Source: Talinum fruticosum
Taxonomy: Eukaryota; Streptophyta; Magnoliopsida; Caryophyllales; Talinaceae
Assembly: GCA_021018815.1 (NCBI GenBank)
Contig: JAITYX010000010.1
Span: forward strand, 1,178,001 to 1,242,000
DNA length: 64,000 bases
Direction: 5' to 3'
Position 1 is the stretch's first letter. Every line of letters starts with the position of its first letter. The translations under genes and the position numbers were made by a program. Positions 22,679-34,024 of this stretch are shown here, piece by piece. The notes beneath the pieces were generated by a model. The model was not told the origin of the DNA. It did no database searches and worked only from the letters and a program-made list of their open reading frames with translations.

Positions 22679-23724
22679 TAGGGATGGCAATGGGGCGGGT
22701 ACGGGCGGATTTCCCTATACCCATACCCATACCCATTTTCAAAATACGTACCCATACCCATACCCATACCCACTGGGTGTTAAAAATCCATACCCATACC
22801 CATACCCACCGGGTTTTGCGGGTATGCGGGTTTTATTTGGGTATAAATAGACTAAAAATAATAATACCCATATTAAACCCATATTTAATATAATTCAACC
22901 AAAAAAAAAATTCAGATTGAAGTGGCTAGCGATCGTGATGAATGAAGAGAGGAAGGACCGGAATCGGGAGTTGGAGTACCGACACTTTCAAATTCGGATT
23001 GAATTTCGTCATCCATATCTACAAAGCCAATGAACGAAAATAAGCAAAAGGAAAAATGAAATGAACGAACAAAACAAACTCGCTTAAACATATGAACCAC
23101 TCACCGGTTCGCCGATTGGGTGTCCGCCTTGGTAGTCGTCGGTGCCGCGGATAACACGAGAAAGTGACGACGAGAGGAAAGGAGAGAGTGAGAGCCCGAG
23201 AGCGAGAAACGGTGTGCGAGCGAGAGATCGTTGACGAGAGAGCCCGAGAGCGAGAAACGGTGTGCAGCGGGAGAACGACGAGAGAAAGAGGGAAAAAGAG
23301 GAGAGGGTTCGTTCGTGAGTTGCGTGACTCGGTGCAGAGACTCACGACGAGAGAGAAAGAGGGAAGAAGAGGGAAGCGGAAGCATTAAACTAGGGTTTCT
23401 TTATGTTTTTTGCCTAAAATTTGGGCCTGGGCCCAAAAATCACTTTTCTCGACCTTTTTTTAACCATTTAACAAAATGGGTTCGGGTATTATATGGGGCG
23501 GGTATGGGGCGGGTACGGGCGGGTATTGCGGGTATGGGTTATGGGTGTTATATGGGGCGGGTATGGGGCGGGTGAAGCCTAAACCCATACCCATACCCGC
23601 CCCATACCCATTTTAACCATACCCGCCCCATACCCATTTTAAAAAATTTTTAACACCCATTCGGGTTTTAAATGGGGCGGGTTTTGCGGGTTTTAAATGG
23701 GTTTGGGTTTTTCTGCCATCCCTA
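22679..23724 (-). mobile_element. hAT-family transposon, non-autonomous, 8-bp TSD GGACGGAG
   Basis: 1046 bp with perfect 11-bp inverted ends TAGGGATGGCA and TGCCATCCCTA. It is flanked by GGACGGAG at 22671-22678 and 23725-23732. The LTR near 28530-28540 shows the unoccupied site. Eight-base duplications and a TAGGG end are typical of the hAT (Ac-like) superfamily. Both ends carry many GGGTA/ACCCATACCC repeats, likely subterminal transposase-binding sites. The middle holds a start of a gene (22912-23110) but no transposase catalytic region. Confidence 0.93.
22912..23016 (-). pseudogene. hAT internal gene start, probable transposase N-terminus with leader intron
   Basis: The minus-strand ATG at 23016 opens a 34-residue frame (MDDEIQSEFESVGTPTPDSG...) ending at 22912. 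Upstream is a canonical intron: donor GTGAGT at 23104-23099 and acceptor TTTGTAG ending at 23019, 86 nt. Before it lies a CT-rich leader reaching about 23390 that starts near AGAAACCCTAG. Acidic, Pro/Ser-rich N-termini are common in hAT transposases, but this short piece has no diagnostic motif. The assignment follows from its position inside a hAT element. The remaining exons are deleted. Confidence 0.5.
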
Positions 23725-24683
23725 GGACGGAGGGGTTCTTGGATGGGGCTGAAATTTGGAGGAATGGAAGTAGATGGACTGGAAGGATTGTGGTTAAAAT
23801 TTGGCAAAAAATGGCTGAGGGAATTGGGAGATATGGAATGGCAAAGTCGCTGGATAGTACCTTGACTCAAGCTCGGATACGTAAACACCACCGAGTGAAT
23901 CAAGGGGCGCTCTCAAACGGTCCGGATACAGAAACACCACCGGGGTTTGGGAGACTCAAAGGACACCACCTAAATGCCAACCTAGGATACAGCTTTGAGG
24001 ATTTAGAGGCTCGAGAAATCCATCCCGAAAAGAGTATAACACTCAAGGTTTGTATATTCATCAAAAAGTGTCTTTACAATGAAGCATATGAGCTGAATTT
24101 ATAATGCCTAGCCTTGGCATTGTACATAACCGAAAACCATGCTCAAAATAATGCAAAAATGAAAATGAAACTAATTAGATTCTTTCCCCTCCTCCAAGCT
24201 AAGCTAGAGTAAATCCTAGCCAAGTATTACAAAATTGGGAACATGTGGCCATGCTTGTTTTCCCCTTCTTCAAGCTTCTTGATTCTTTGATGCTTCTAGA
24301 ATGCCTTGTCACTCTCCTTCCTTGTTGCTCCTTATCCGGTCATGGTCCATCTCATGTCAATATGGACCGTCCTCAATTAAGCATCATCTTATTTATGTAC
24401 TTAAGCATAAAGTGGCAATGTTCCTCGGTTTGACTTGACCATGCATACGTGTTTTGCCTTGGAGGTTTGTTGGTGGCTAGCTTCAACTATCCTTCTTGGC
24501 TAAATTAATAACCAATTATTTATGAACATAAAGACATAAAATAACACACCCTTGGCTTTGCATCCTCCCGGATCAAAAATAATTAAATCAAATTCATGCC
24601 CTTTTGGTTGATTCCCGGGCATGCTAGCTTCCTTAGATTGAATATCTTTCAGCTCAAAATGTTGGGCTGTCCACTCTCCATCA

Positions 24684-24693
24684 TTCTCTCCTT
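24684..24693 (-). other. Polypurine tract of P-2
   Basis: The minus strand reads AAGGAGAGAA directly before LTR start TGATGG. Confidence 0.8.
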
Positions 24694-25429
24694 GTAGGAA
24701 AGAATTTGTCCTCAATTCGCACAAACAACATTTTCCGAGTGTGGAAAAAGTTTTGTCATATTAAAGCTTGTATTGAGGTTGAAGGTAAAACGCCCTTGTG
24801 TGTTTGGACAGCCTGCTAATTGCATAGGTGTATCTTGGACATTCGGCCAGCATGGGTGCTCTTTTAGTATGCTTTCGGTATAGGAAGAGATTTGAGCAAC
24901 AAAAACTTCATTATGAAACACACAAGTCCAATTACCCTTGGGAAAATCAACAACACTCTTTGGTACCAAGGAATTGGGTGCTACACTTTCTTTTGAGTCC
25001 TCCATGACTCCTTTCTCTTCTCGGTGCCCTGCCAATGTCTCCACAATTTGCTTTTGCACTACTTGTTCACCCATGGCATTCAAACCACATTTTGTTTGGA
25101 TGGGGAAAATAGCTTTCGGGTTGGGTGTTTTTTGTGGGGATAGGCTAGAAGGGCTCTTGCTTGACAGGACATGGACAGATTTGGTTTGTGGGGTAGCAGT
25201 GAGAGAGTGGAATTTTGGTGGAGGGATGTCAAAAGGGTTTTTATTTGGAACGATATGGACAGATTCTGATGGAGAAAATTTTGAGAGATAAATTCCTCCA
25301 CAAGGCCATAACTCAAGGAAGAAACATTGGAGTAAAGGCGGTTTAAGTGGTGGAGAAAGGATGGGGTTCAAATCAGCCCATGGAAGGCTTTGAAGGTGGA
25401 GAAATGTGGGATTTGTTATGGGCATGATC

Positions 25430-26704
25430 TGATGGAGAGTGGCCAGTCCTTTGTTTTGAGCTGAAAGATGTCCATATTGCGGAGCTATGCAAGCTCAAGG
25501 ATCAACCGAAAATACTTGAAATCTCCATAGTCTCAAGTACGGTACAAATGGATCCCGGAGGATGAGAAGTCAAGGACATCAATTTCTTATAATTTTGTTT
25601 ATAAATAATTGATTGTCAATAGCGTCAAGAAGGAAGGTTAGAAGTTACAAGTTTGCCGCCTAAATTCTCCCATGCTCAAGCAACGTTGAGTTCGGTCAAG
25701 TCCAGCCGTGGCATGCTACAAATGTTACCATCTTTTATCTTTTGAACATAAATAATCAAAGGGACGGTCCAAGGGCCCAAGACTTACCTCCATGCGTTCA
25801 AAAAGAGAAGCCTAAGCAAAGAGCATTCTAGAAGCACTAACCATAGTGGATGGAAGGAGGTTTGTTAGATGCTTGGCAAAGGGGAAATTCAACCACATCC
25901 ACATGTTCCCTATCAAACAATACTTGGCTAGAAATTCTTCAAGCTTAACTTGGAGAGGAGGAAAGCATCTAATTAGTTAGCATTTTGTTTTGCTTTATTT
26001 TCAGCTTTGTTAATTTCAATTTTCAGCATGGTTAGTTGTAATGGCGGGTCTATATATTCAGCATGCACACTCCTTGTAAAATCACCCTTGATGAATATAT
26101 GAATTTGAGCTTTGCTCTTGAGATGGATTTCTCAACCTTTTGAATCCTCAAAGCTGTATCCGTGCTTGGCCTCACGGTGGTGTCCTTTGAGTCACTTAAG
26201 TCCCGGTGGTGTTTCTGTATCCGGATCACTTAGGTGTGCCCCTTGATTCACTCGGTGGTGTTTCTGTATCCGAGCTTGAGTCAAGGTACTATCCAGCGAC
26301 TTTGCCATTCCATATCTCACAATCTACCCAGCCATTTCACTCCAAATTTTAACCACAATCCCTCCAGCAAGTCTACTTCCATCCCTCCAATTTTCAGCTC
26401 CATCCAAGAACCCCTCCGTCCTCCACATCAAAACCAAACAAAGGGTATCAACCTGTACGTCCAGCCAGCAGCACCAACTTCTGGCTATTTGTTCAGGTAG
26501 TTCCCCTTATCCAAAATTCACGAAACTTGGCCACAACCTTCCTCCATCAGTTACCTCACTCCCCTCCAAGTTTCGTCCAAATCCAAGAACATTTACCCCT
26601 CTTTTCACCCTTTTCCCCAGAACCGCACCTGCAGGTCCTAATCTGCCCGGTTGTGTGTTTTGCGGTTTTTCCACCTTTTTCTTTGCTTCCGCCACTACAC
26701 ATCA
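25430..26704 (+). repeat. Solo LTR, P-1 subfamily, imperfect TSD
   Basis: 1275 bp, nearly identical to the P-1 LTRs in reverse orientation. The flanks are TGATC (25425-25429) and GGATC (26705-26709), four of five matching. It interrupts the P-2 gene. A TATA box (CTATATATTC) is at about 26050. Confidence 0.88.
26160..26274 (+). promoter_or_regulatory. Three-hairpin array, P-1 type LTR
   Basis: Arms: CCGTG 26160-26164 with CACGG 26173-26177; CCGG 26203-26206 with CCGG 26221-26224; CTCGG 26251-26255 with CCGAG 26270-26274. Loops 2 and 3 are the identical 14-mer TGGTGTTTCTGTAT. It starts about 110 nt after the TATA box. Confidence 0.65.
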
Positions 26705-28233
26705 GGATCTGGACAGAATATGGGCAAAGGGGAAAAGTGCTTGCGGACATTTGTTTGGGGGACCGAATGTAGGATATTTGATGCCAAGTGCGCTCCCCAC
26801 AATTTTCAATCACATGGACAGCAAGAGTATGCAGGCTCCACACAAATTCAATTGTTACAAGCCAAAACAGAATTGCTTGCTTCACCTCCTTCACGGTTCT
26901 GGCCTTTTGGACAGATTTGGTGCAGTCCAAAAACAAAACATCATGGCTGGGCAGTAGGCGTACTTGGGAGATAAGAATTCCCTTGAACAAATTTTCCTTA
27001 TGCACTAATAGCTCTCCAAAAATATGCTCAACACCATACAAGCTCATTAGCTTATAAAAATAGAAATCACAATTCTCAAATGGAGTAAATGAGTTATACC
27101 TCATGGCCAAATTGTTGGCTCTTTGGTTACTCCTTTTGGTTGAGCACATGGTAGGAAAAATTAATGTCCATGAAAATTCATCGTCATTGCCGTAGCAAAA
27201 ACTTGATAGTTGCAGCCCTTGAAAGCACATTAAATTCAATGGTATCCTTGGACTCACAAAATAGAAACTCCAACTAGTAAGTGTGAACAAGATAATCAAA
27301 ACTCTTCTTGGCCGTTTCACACAATCGGGATATAACCTTTGGAGATTTCTCTCAACACCAAATGTCCATGTAAATTGCTCAAAAATATCTCCATAATTTT
27401 CCACATGTAAAGGAATAGAACACCTCATGAAAAATGCGTCATTCAATTTTTGAGGCTCCCCTTGTTCTATCACTTTGGAATTCATTTCAAGCTCTTCCTT
27501 AGCACCAAACTCATGATCAACAATATGCATATTGGGCAGTTTACTCATGACCAGATTAGGCACAAAAATGTGGGATGGAATTTTTGAGGCCATATGGGCA
27601 AATTCGGCCAAAGGTTCTTTGGTAGTGGGAGGGGTGTCTTGTGTGGTCCGAGGCTCATCATTTTCTCCATGACAATGACCGGTTTGAGGGGAGTCATTTT
27701 GAGGCTTTGTTTGTGGGATTTGGCTAGGTGACAAAGGAACCAATGTGATCCTCTTACCATCTTTAGTGAAAGCATAAGTATTCAAGTACCCATCATATAT
27801 GACTCTCCTATCAAAGAGCCAAGGTCTACCAAGCATTAAATGGCATGCATCCATAGGTAGCACATCACACCAAAGTTCATCATAATAATTCTTACCAATG
27901 CTAAAGGAGACAAGGCATCTAGAATCGACTAGAAGATTTTCACCTTGATTTAGCCATTGGATGGTGTATGGATGAGGATGGGGTGAGACTTGAATCCCAA
28001 GCTTTTCTACCATGGTTGTTGAGGCCACGTTTGTGCAACTACCACCATCAATAATGATAGAGCACACCTTGTTGAGTACGGTACCCCTTGTGTAAAAGAT
28101 GTTCTCACGCTGCTCTTCATCTAGCTCATTAAAACCGCACAAAGACCTTCTCAAAAATAAGTTTGCGTTCATGGCTATTTTTGGATTTTTGACTTTTGTG
28201 GAAATGGATACACTCACCCAAGGTTCAGAACTT

Positions 28234-28245
28234 GCTCTGATACCA
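28234..28245 (-). other. Primer-binding site of P-2
   Basis: GCTCTGATACCA, reverse complement of TGGTATCAGAGC, 4 nt from the LTR at 28250. Confidence 0.92.
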
Positions 28246-28249
28246 AAAA

Positions 28250-29491
28250 TGATGTGTAGTGGCGGAAGCAAAGAAAAAGATGGAAAAACCGCAAAACACA
28301 CAACCGGGCAGAATAGGGCCTGATTGTGCAGTCTTGGGAAATCGGGTGAAAAAAAGGGTAAATGTGCTTGGATTTGGACGAAACTTGGAGGGGAGTGAGG
28401 TAACTGACGGAGGAAGGTTGTGGCCAAGTTTCGTGAATTTTGGATAAGGGGAACTACCTGAACAGATAGCCAGAAGTTGATGCTGCTGGCTGGATGTACA
28501 GATTGATACCCTTTGTTTGGTTTTGATGTGGAGGACGGAGGGGTTCTTGGATGGGGCTGAAATTTGGAGGAATGGAAGTAGATGGACTGGAAGGATTGTG
28601 GTTAAAATTTGGAGAAAAATGGCTGAGGGAATTAGGAGATATGGAATGGCAAAGTCGCTGGATAGTACCTTGACTCAAGCTCGGATACAGAAACACCACC
28701 GAGTGAATCAAGGGGCGCTCTCAAACGGTCCGGACACAGAAACACCACCGGGGTTTGGGAGACTCAAAGGACACCACCTAGATGCCAACCTAGGATACAG
28801 CTTTGAGGATTTAGAGGCTCGAGAAATCCATCCCGAAAAGAGTATAACACTCAAGGTTTGTATATTCATCAAAAAGTGTCTTTACAATGAAGCATATGAG
28901 CTGAATTTATAATGCCTAGCCTTGGCATTGTACATAACCGAAAACCATGCTCAAAATAATGCAAAAATGAAAGTGAAACTAATTAGATTCTTTCCCCTCC
29001 TCCAAGCTAAGCTAGAGTAAATCCTAGCCAAGTATTACAAAATTGGGAACATGTGGCCATGCTTGTTTTCCCCTTCTTCAAGCTTCTTGATTCTTTGATG
29101 CTTCTAGAATGCCTTGTCACTCTCCTTCCTTGTTGCTCCATATCCGGTCATGGTCCATCTCATGTCAATATGGACCGTCCTCAATTAAGCATCATCTTAT
29201 TTATGTACTTAAGCATAAAGTGGCAATGTTCCTCGGTTTGACTTGACCATGCATACTTGCTTTGCCTTGGAGGTTTGTTGGTGGCTAGCTTCAACTATCC
29301 TTCTTGGCTAAATTAATAACCAATTATTTATGAACATAAAGACATAAAATAACACACCCTTGGCTTTGCATCCTCCCGGATCAAAAATAATTAAATCAAA
29401 TTCATGCCCTTTTGGTTGATTCCCGGGCATGCTAGCTTCCTTAGATTGAATATCTTTCAGCTCAAAATGTGGGGCTGTCCACTCTCCATCA
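28250..29491 (-). repeat. 5' LTR of P-2
   Basis: 1242 bp, TGATGTGTAGTGG to CCACTCTCCATCA. It shows the empty hAT target (GGACGGAGG near 28533). Confidence 0.93.
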
Positions 29492-29960
29492 TTGGAGGTC
29501 GGGAACACCTTGATCACGGAGCTGAAAGTCGGGGTTCTAGGCTGACTGTCCAGGATGAGTCTCTTTGTGAAAATCGAAGGTGGGGGATGGAGTTCTTCTT
29601 TGATTGAGCTGAGATTTGGGGGAGATGAACTCAACTCGTCTATAATGATGTGGGTGAAATTTGGGCCGTAGTTGATGTGTGGATTGGGAGTTATGGATGT
29701 GGGAAGTAGCTGGATAAAACCAAGGTTCTTTGCTCGGATACGTAAACACCACCGAGGGAACCAAGGGGCACCTTCAATCTGGCCGGATATAGAAGCACCA
29801 CCGGAAGATTGGAAGGACTCAAAGGACACCACCTAGTAGCCAAGTAGGATACAACAATGAGAATTCAAGGGGCCAAGAAATCCATCTCGAAAAGAGTATA
29901 ATACTCAAAGTTTATAAATTCATCAAAGTTCTTTTTACATTGTCATCCAAGCTGAATAAG
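29492..29960 (-). repeat. B-like LTR fragment
   Basis: Resembles 58650-59120 (GGAGGTCGGG..., hairpin words at 29735-29850). It lacks both LTR ends and changes near 29960 into polyprotein sequence. Confidence 0.7.
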
Positions 29961-29967
29961 AAAATGT

Positions 29968-30880
29968 AGAGTAGTAACACTTCTTGCTTGGCATAAGCTT
30001 AGGCCAGCCCATAGATGGTCGCCATTTTAACCTTGTTCGCATCCACTCAATACTTCCGGGTTTAGCACCCGCTTGTTGTCATCGTGTGTTAGGACCAAAT
30101 TTGTTGGACGCTTGTTTGTTATATGGGCTCATAAAATGTTTCTTAAGCCACAATAAAGTCCCCATGAATATGGACTGTCCTTGGGCTAGAAACTCATGTG
30201 CTCCTCTTTGGAAAATTTGCAACAACTTCCCAAAATGCTTAGCCAAGTAACCAACACAAGAACTTCGGTTGAAGAGCTCCCATCTCTCCATGTTTAGCAA
30301 ACAACAAGGCCAAATTAGAATACAAAACCAGCTCATAAGACAAAGCCAACTCAAGAAGCAAGGCCGAGAGTTGCTTGGTAAATAATAAGCTTGATCATGA
30401 TATTCTCCTAACAAGTGATTATCAGTTTCACTCTTCTTGATTGGGCTGTACATACAACTCCTCATACACCTTTCTTCTTGGATCACAAAGGAGTTATACC
30501 AAGTATTTGCATTCAACTGCTCTTTCATGAGTCTCACGGCTTCAAACTCCCCAAAAGGATGTGTGATCTCCTTGAGAAAAATATGATTCGGTGGGGCACC
30601 AATTTTTGGAATTGGGGAGAGTTGGGCTTGGGCAGAATCTGTTGGGGAAAATTTGGAGAGAAAAACGCCTCTCCTAGGCCACAACTCAAGGGAAAGAATT
30701 TGGGGTAAGGTGGTTTAAGTGGAGGGGTAAGGATGGGGTTCAAATCAGCCATGGGAAGGTTTTGAGGGTGCTGGAATGTAGGATTTGTTGTGGGCATATT
30801 CTGGACAGAATGTGGACGTAGGGGAAATGGGTTTGTGGGCATTTGTTTGGGGGAAGAATGTAGGAGGTGTTTATATGCCA
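29968..30880 (-). pseudogene. C-terminal remnant of a C/P-type polyprotein
   Basis: Minus-strand pieces at 30740-30880 (MPTTNPTFQHPQNLPM, matching P-2 at 25424) and 30079-30684 (ending in text like the C-1 tail, DNHLLGEYHDQAYY) give a protein tail joined in several frames. At 29985-30070 the sequence resembles 34190-34270. It is bounded by LTR fragments on both sides and has no catalytic motif. Confidence 0.6.
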
Positions 30881-30884
30881 TTTG

Positions 30885-31620
30885 TGTAAGACACACCACC
30901 TTAAGGAACTTTGGGGCACCTTTAACTGGACTAGATACGGACACACCACTAGCTAAGCTTAAGGACTCAAAAGATCACCACCAAGTATGCCACACTTGGA
31001 TAAACCATTTGAAAATTCAAGGGGGAAACGAGCATTCAGCTCAACTCCTCATTTTAATCATCATAATCATCATCCGTTACAAAGCTGAATACATGAGCTA
31101 TTTATAATGATTCAAAGATGCTGAAAATAAACTAATGCTAAACATAATCTAAGCCCTAAAAGAGTATTTACAAGATCAATGGCCTAGAATGCATTAGCCT
31201 TTTTTCCAAGCTAACTTTGGGAACATGTGGCTAAAATGGATAGTGAATTCTAGCCAAGTATTTTCCTTCCCCTTATGCAAGCTAACTTTTCATTGGTCCA
31301 ACACATGGTTCCTTCCACTAGAGATGGTGCTTGGGGATTCCTCTAGACCTTTCCTTGTGCTGTCCACGCATCCTATCCCTTGGTGACTATCATTGAAGGA
31401 CCGAGCATGGTTCATTTGGTCCTTGAAGTAAACCGGACAGATTTGTGCATTAGTGCTCGATTTGGATCCTTCGACATTTTGGACCTCCTTTGTGTCTCAT
31501 CTTACTTCCACTCCTTAAGTAACATTTATTTATGTACCAGATGACATAAAAAGATAATTCTCATCATTCACCAAGCTCTAGCTCAACTTGTAAAAGTCGA
31601 ACTAGAAAAGTAGTTGTTAG
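30885..31620 (-). repeat. D-family LTR fragment
   Basis: Matches 44873-45560 of the solo D LTR, including hairpin words (GATACGGACACACCACC) and the TATA region (ATTTATAATG near 31100). Similarity fades after 31560. Confidence 0.7.
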
Positions 31621-31699
31621 GTCCAAAATTGATCTCCACTCGGTTTTAGCTCCTTTTGTAACTTTGTCATTAATCCAAAGCTCTTGGCATTTTGGCTTG

Positions 31700-32294
31700 C
31701 ATGGAGATCTTTATCAAGTATGTGGCAACCCATGGGTCCGGATCCATCATAGGGTGCCTCCTTTTCTAATATACAACAAACATTAAAAATCCCCAAGCTA
31801 GGTACCAGAATGGCCTTTTCTTTAAGGTAGTAGGGCTTAAGAAAACCATGGTAGGAAAAGTTATCCCCTTCTCTCGAAATTACCCGTTTAAAGTATGAGG
31901 AAAGGGCTTGATAGAGCGAACTATGTGGGGTGCAGTCCTCCTAGTCTGAACTTCCCACTTGGCTTGGGCCACTTCTTTAGTAGTAGTTTGATAGCCTAGC
32001 CTAAATTTATAATTGTTAGTAGGCTTAAGGGGTGGAAAGATGGGTGGTATGCCCTTCGGCCTACAGCTAGGCCCGGAAAGTACCCCTTCTTCCTAAGCAT
32101 TGAGTGAACGCTAGAGTTGCCATAAGGATTGAAGTTAAGAGGTGCTTCTTCCTTATCTAAGGCAACGACAGTCTCAAATCCATATAGTTCTTCATCGTTG
32201 GTATAGTGCTCGATCTCGACCATAGATTCCTTGGAGGTGATAGTAGCACAAAGATTATCCCATTAACGGTTATAACATGACCTTTGATTATCAT
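31700..32294 (-). pseudogene. Tat/Ogre-like Ty3 pol remnant, protease-RT spacer region
   Basis: On the minus strand 31996-32223 reads EIEHYTNDEELYGFETVVAL... and SVHSMLRKKGYFPGLAVGRR. The MLRK-GYFPG-GLG pattern is typical of the segment between protease and reverse transcriptase in Tat/Ogre elements. Weak continuation (AQAKWEVQTRRTAPHIVRSI) is readable to about 31800. Element C-1 cuts it at 32295. No catalytic residues are present. Confidence 0.55.
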
Positions 32295-34024
32295 TGATGT
32301 GCCAAAATGCAAGGCTACACCGATCCCGAAACAGAGTGAAATTATGCGCAATTCTTAGTGGGTCAGAATGACTCAATAACTAGTTCCGAGGACTCAAAAC
32401 GATTCGAAAGTTGGAACCGAGGACTAAGCCGGACTCGGATGACCGGAACCGAGGGCTCGGACTAACTAGACAACTAAAATTGGGGACTCGGACTAACTCG
32501 GACAACCGAAACCGAGTATTAAGTCGGACTCGAAAACCAGAACGAGAGGACTTAGAATACCGAATCCGAGTGGCTCGGACGACGGATTGTCGGTTTCTAG
32601 ACTAAAGATGGTGGCTTCAAAAGAAGCTGGATTTTTGTGGGATGATGGTTAAGGGGTTAAGGAAGATGAGGGGAACATGTTTCGGCAGAATGGTGAGGGA
32701 TAAATATGGGGAATGTTTATGAACATCCACTACAGATGCACACAACCAAGGGATAGTCTAACTTCACTTGGATACAGATTTCACCACCAAGCTTAGCTAG
32801 GGCTCAAAGGCTTGCACTGGATACGGATATCACCACCAAGCTTGCCTAAGACTCTTTTGAACACCACCTAGTTAGCCAAACTAGGATAAGCAAAATGAGA
32901 TTTAAAAAGGATAAAGGAGCTTAGCTCAACTTTGATGCATTAGCATTCATGGATAAACTTGTCCGATTTTTACATGCAGCACTCTACATATATATAGAGC
33001 TAAAAACTAGGGTTGTTACTTTAATCTAAGGGCTGAAAATAGCCTTACATAATCCTAGGGCTATCACTACATTCAGCCAAAATAAAAGAAGACAAAAACA
33101 GTGGCCAATGAAGATAAAATGATCAGAATAAAAGGACAGCTACAAATGGTCCCCCTTGTCTGTCGTTTTCGGTGCATCTTCCTGCAGTAGAGCCAACTTA
33201 AAATGGTGATATCTCTTGATTTACAGCTCCAATTGTGACGTGTAAGATATGCTGGGACAGCTTGAGGAATAAGCTTTTCAACCATATGTGGCTCGACCCA
33301 TTTGAAGCTGTGAGCAAAACGTTATGACCAGAACAATCAGCAGAGGTCAGACTGGTCGGTAGAAATACCCGGTTTGATGTTCGGACCATTTTCTTTATTA
33401 TCTCCGACCTAAAAGACAATGCCCATAACTCGATATTAATCTAAACATGTCCAAGAATACCCTTGTGAAAATTGGAGACCAAAATCTAATCCATGGTTGA
33501 CTGAACACCCTTTTTGAAGATGACCTTCAAGCGTCATTCCGAGTGCGCACCTTCCAGTTTCGAGTCAACTTCAAATGTTCATAACTTGAGATTCCCATCT
33601 CCAATTTAGATGTTCTTTATATGGTCAGGAAGCTTAGGATGTTAGCTTCCATCCATATATCATGAAGTGATGTTGGAGCTCTGGATCAGAAGATATGATC
33701 AAAACAAGGTGCAGGTGTCATCCTGGATGAGCAAGCTGCCAGTTTTAACAAAGGTCTTCCTCAGTTATTATCTCCGCATATATTCAAGATACCCATAAGT
33801 TTTTAAGCTTGAGGACATCATGAAGTACTTGTATGAATAATTTGGTAAGCAAACTCATAGCCGTTTGTGACTGAATGGCGGAACTTCCAACCCTTACAAC
33901 ACGAGAGAATTCCGAGTCACTCGAAGCTTATGAAAAGGGGAAATAAGTGTGCTACCCAACTTAGTTTGATCGTGGATGGCTTTGGGCTTGGAGTATGTTG
34001 TAGCCCATGGGTCTAGGTCCATCA
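32295..34024 (-). repeat. 3' LTR of C-1
   Basis: 1730 bp, TGATGTGCCAAAATGC to GGTCCATCA. On the minus strand it has a TATA box near 32985-32997 and a hairpin array around 32760-32885 (for example CTTGG/CCAAG). Confidence 0.92.

Larger units (their letters stand above)
22387..24683 (-). repeat. 3' LTR of P-2, carrying a hAT element
   Basis: TGATGTGTAGTGG to CCACTCTCCATCA. Removing 22679-23724 and one GGACGGAG copy restores a 1243-bp LTR collinear with 28250-29491. Confidence 0.92.
24712..28172 (-). pseudogene. P-2 protease plus long C-terminal region, no Gag, split by solo LTR
   Basis: The ATG at 28172 (MNANLFLRRSLCGF) leads straight into the protease with D-G-G-S (CSIIIDGGSCTNVAS) and LMLGRPWLFDRR. 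This frame stays open to 26705, where a plus-strand solo LTR (25430-26704) cuts it. The frame resumes at 25424 (MPITNPTFLHLQSL) and ends at 24712 with a unit containing VPKSVVDFPKGNW and a GCPNTQG motif. The middle part (26800-27500) differs from P-1 and resembles the C-family tail instead. It has no Gag, reverse transcriptase or integrase. Apart from the insertion the gene looks intact, which is unusual for this window. Confidence 0.82.
22387..29491 (-). mobile_element. P-2: Gag-less LTR element with hAT and solo LTR insertions
   Basis: The LTRs are 22387-24683 (1243 bp once the hAT and its 8-bp repeat are removed) and 28250-29491 (1242 bp). The internal region carries the same Gag-less protease gene as P-1, a primer site and a purine tract. 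The flanks do not match: TAAAA on the left, TTGGA on the right. At least one end has therefore been rearranged since insertion, or the two LTRs come from different copies. Confidence 0.85.

Noticed and set aside
23461..23660. Telomere-like repeats (GGGTTTT, GGGTAT)
   Set aside because: The units are irregular, lie inside a hAT with defined ends, and do not match TTTAGGG arrays.
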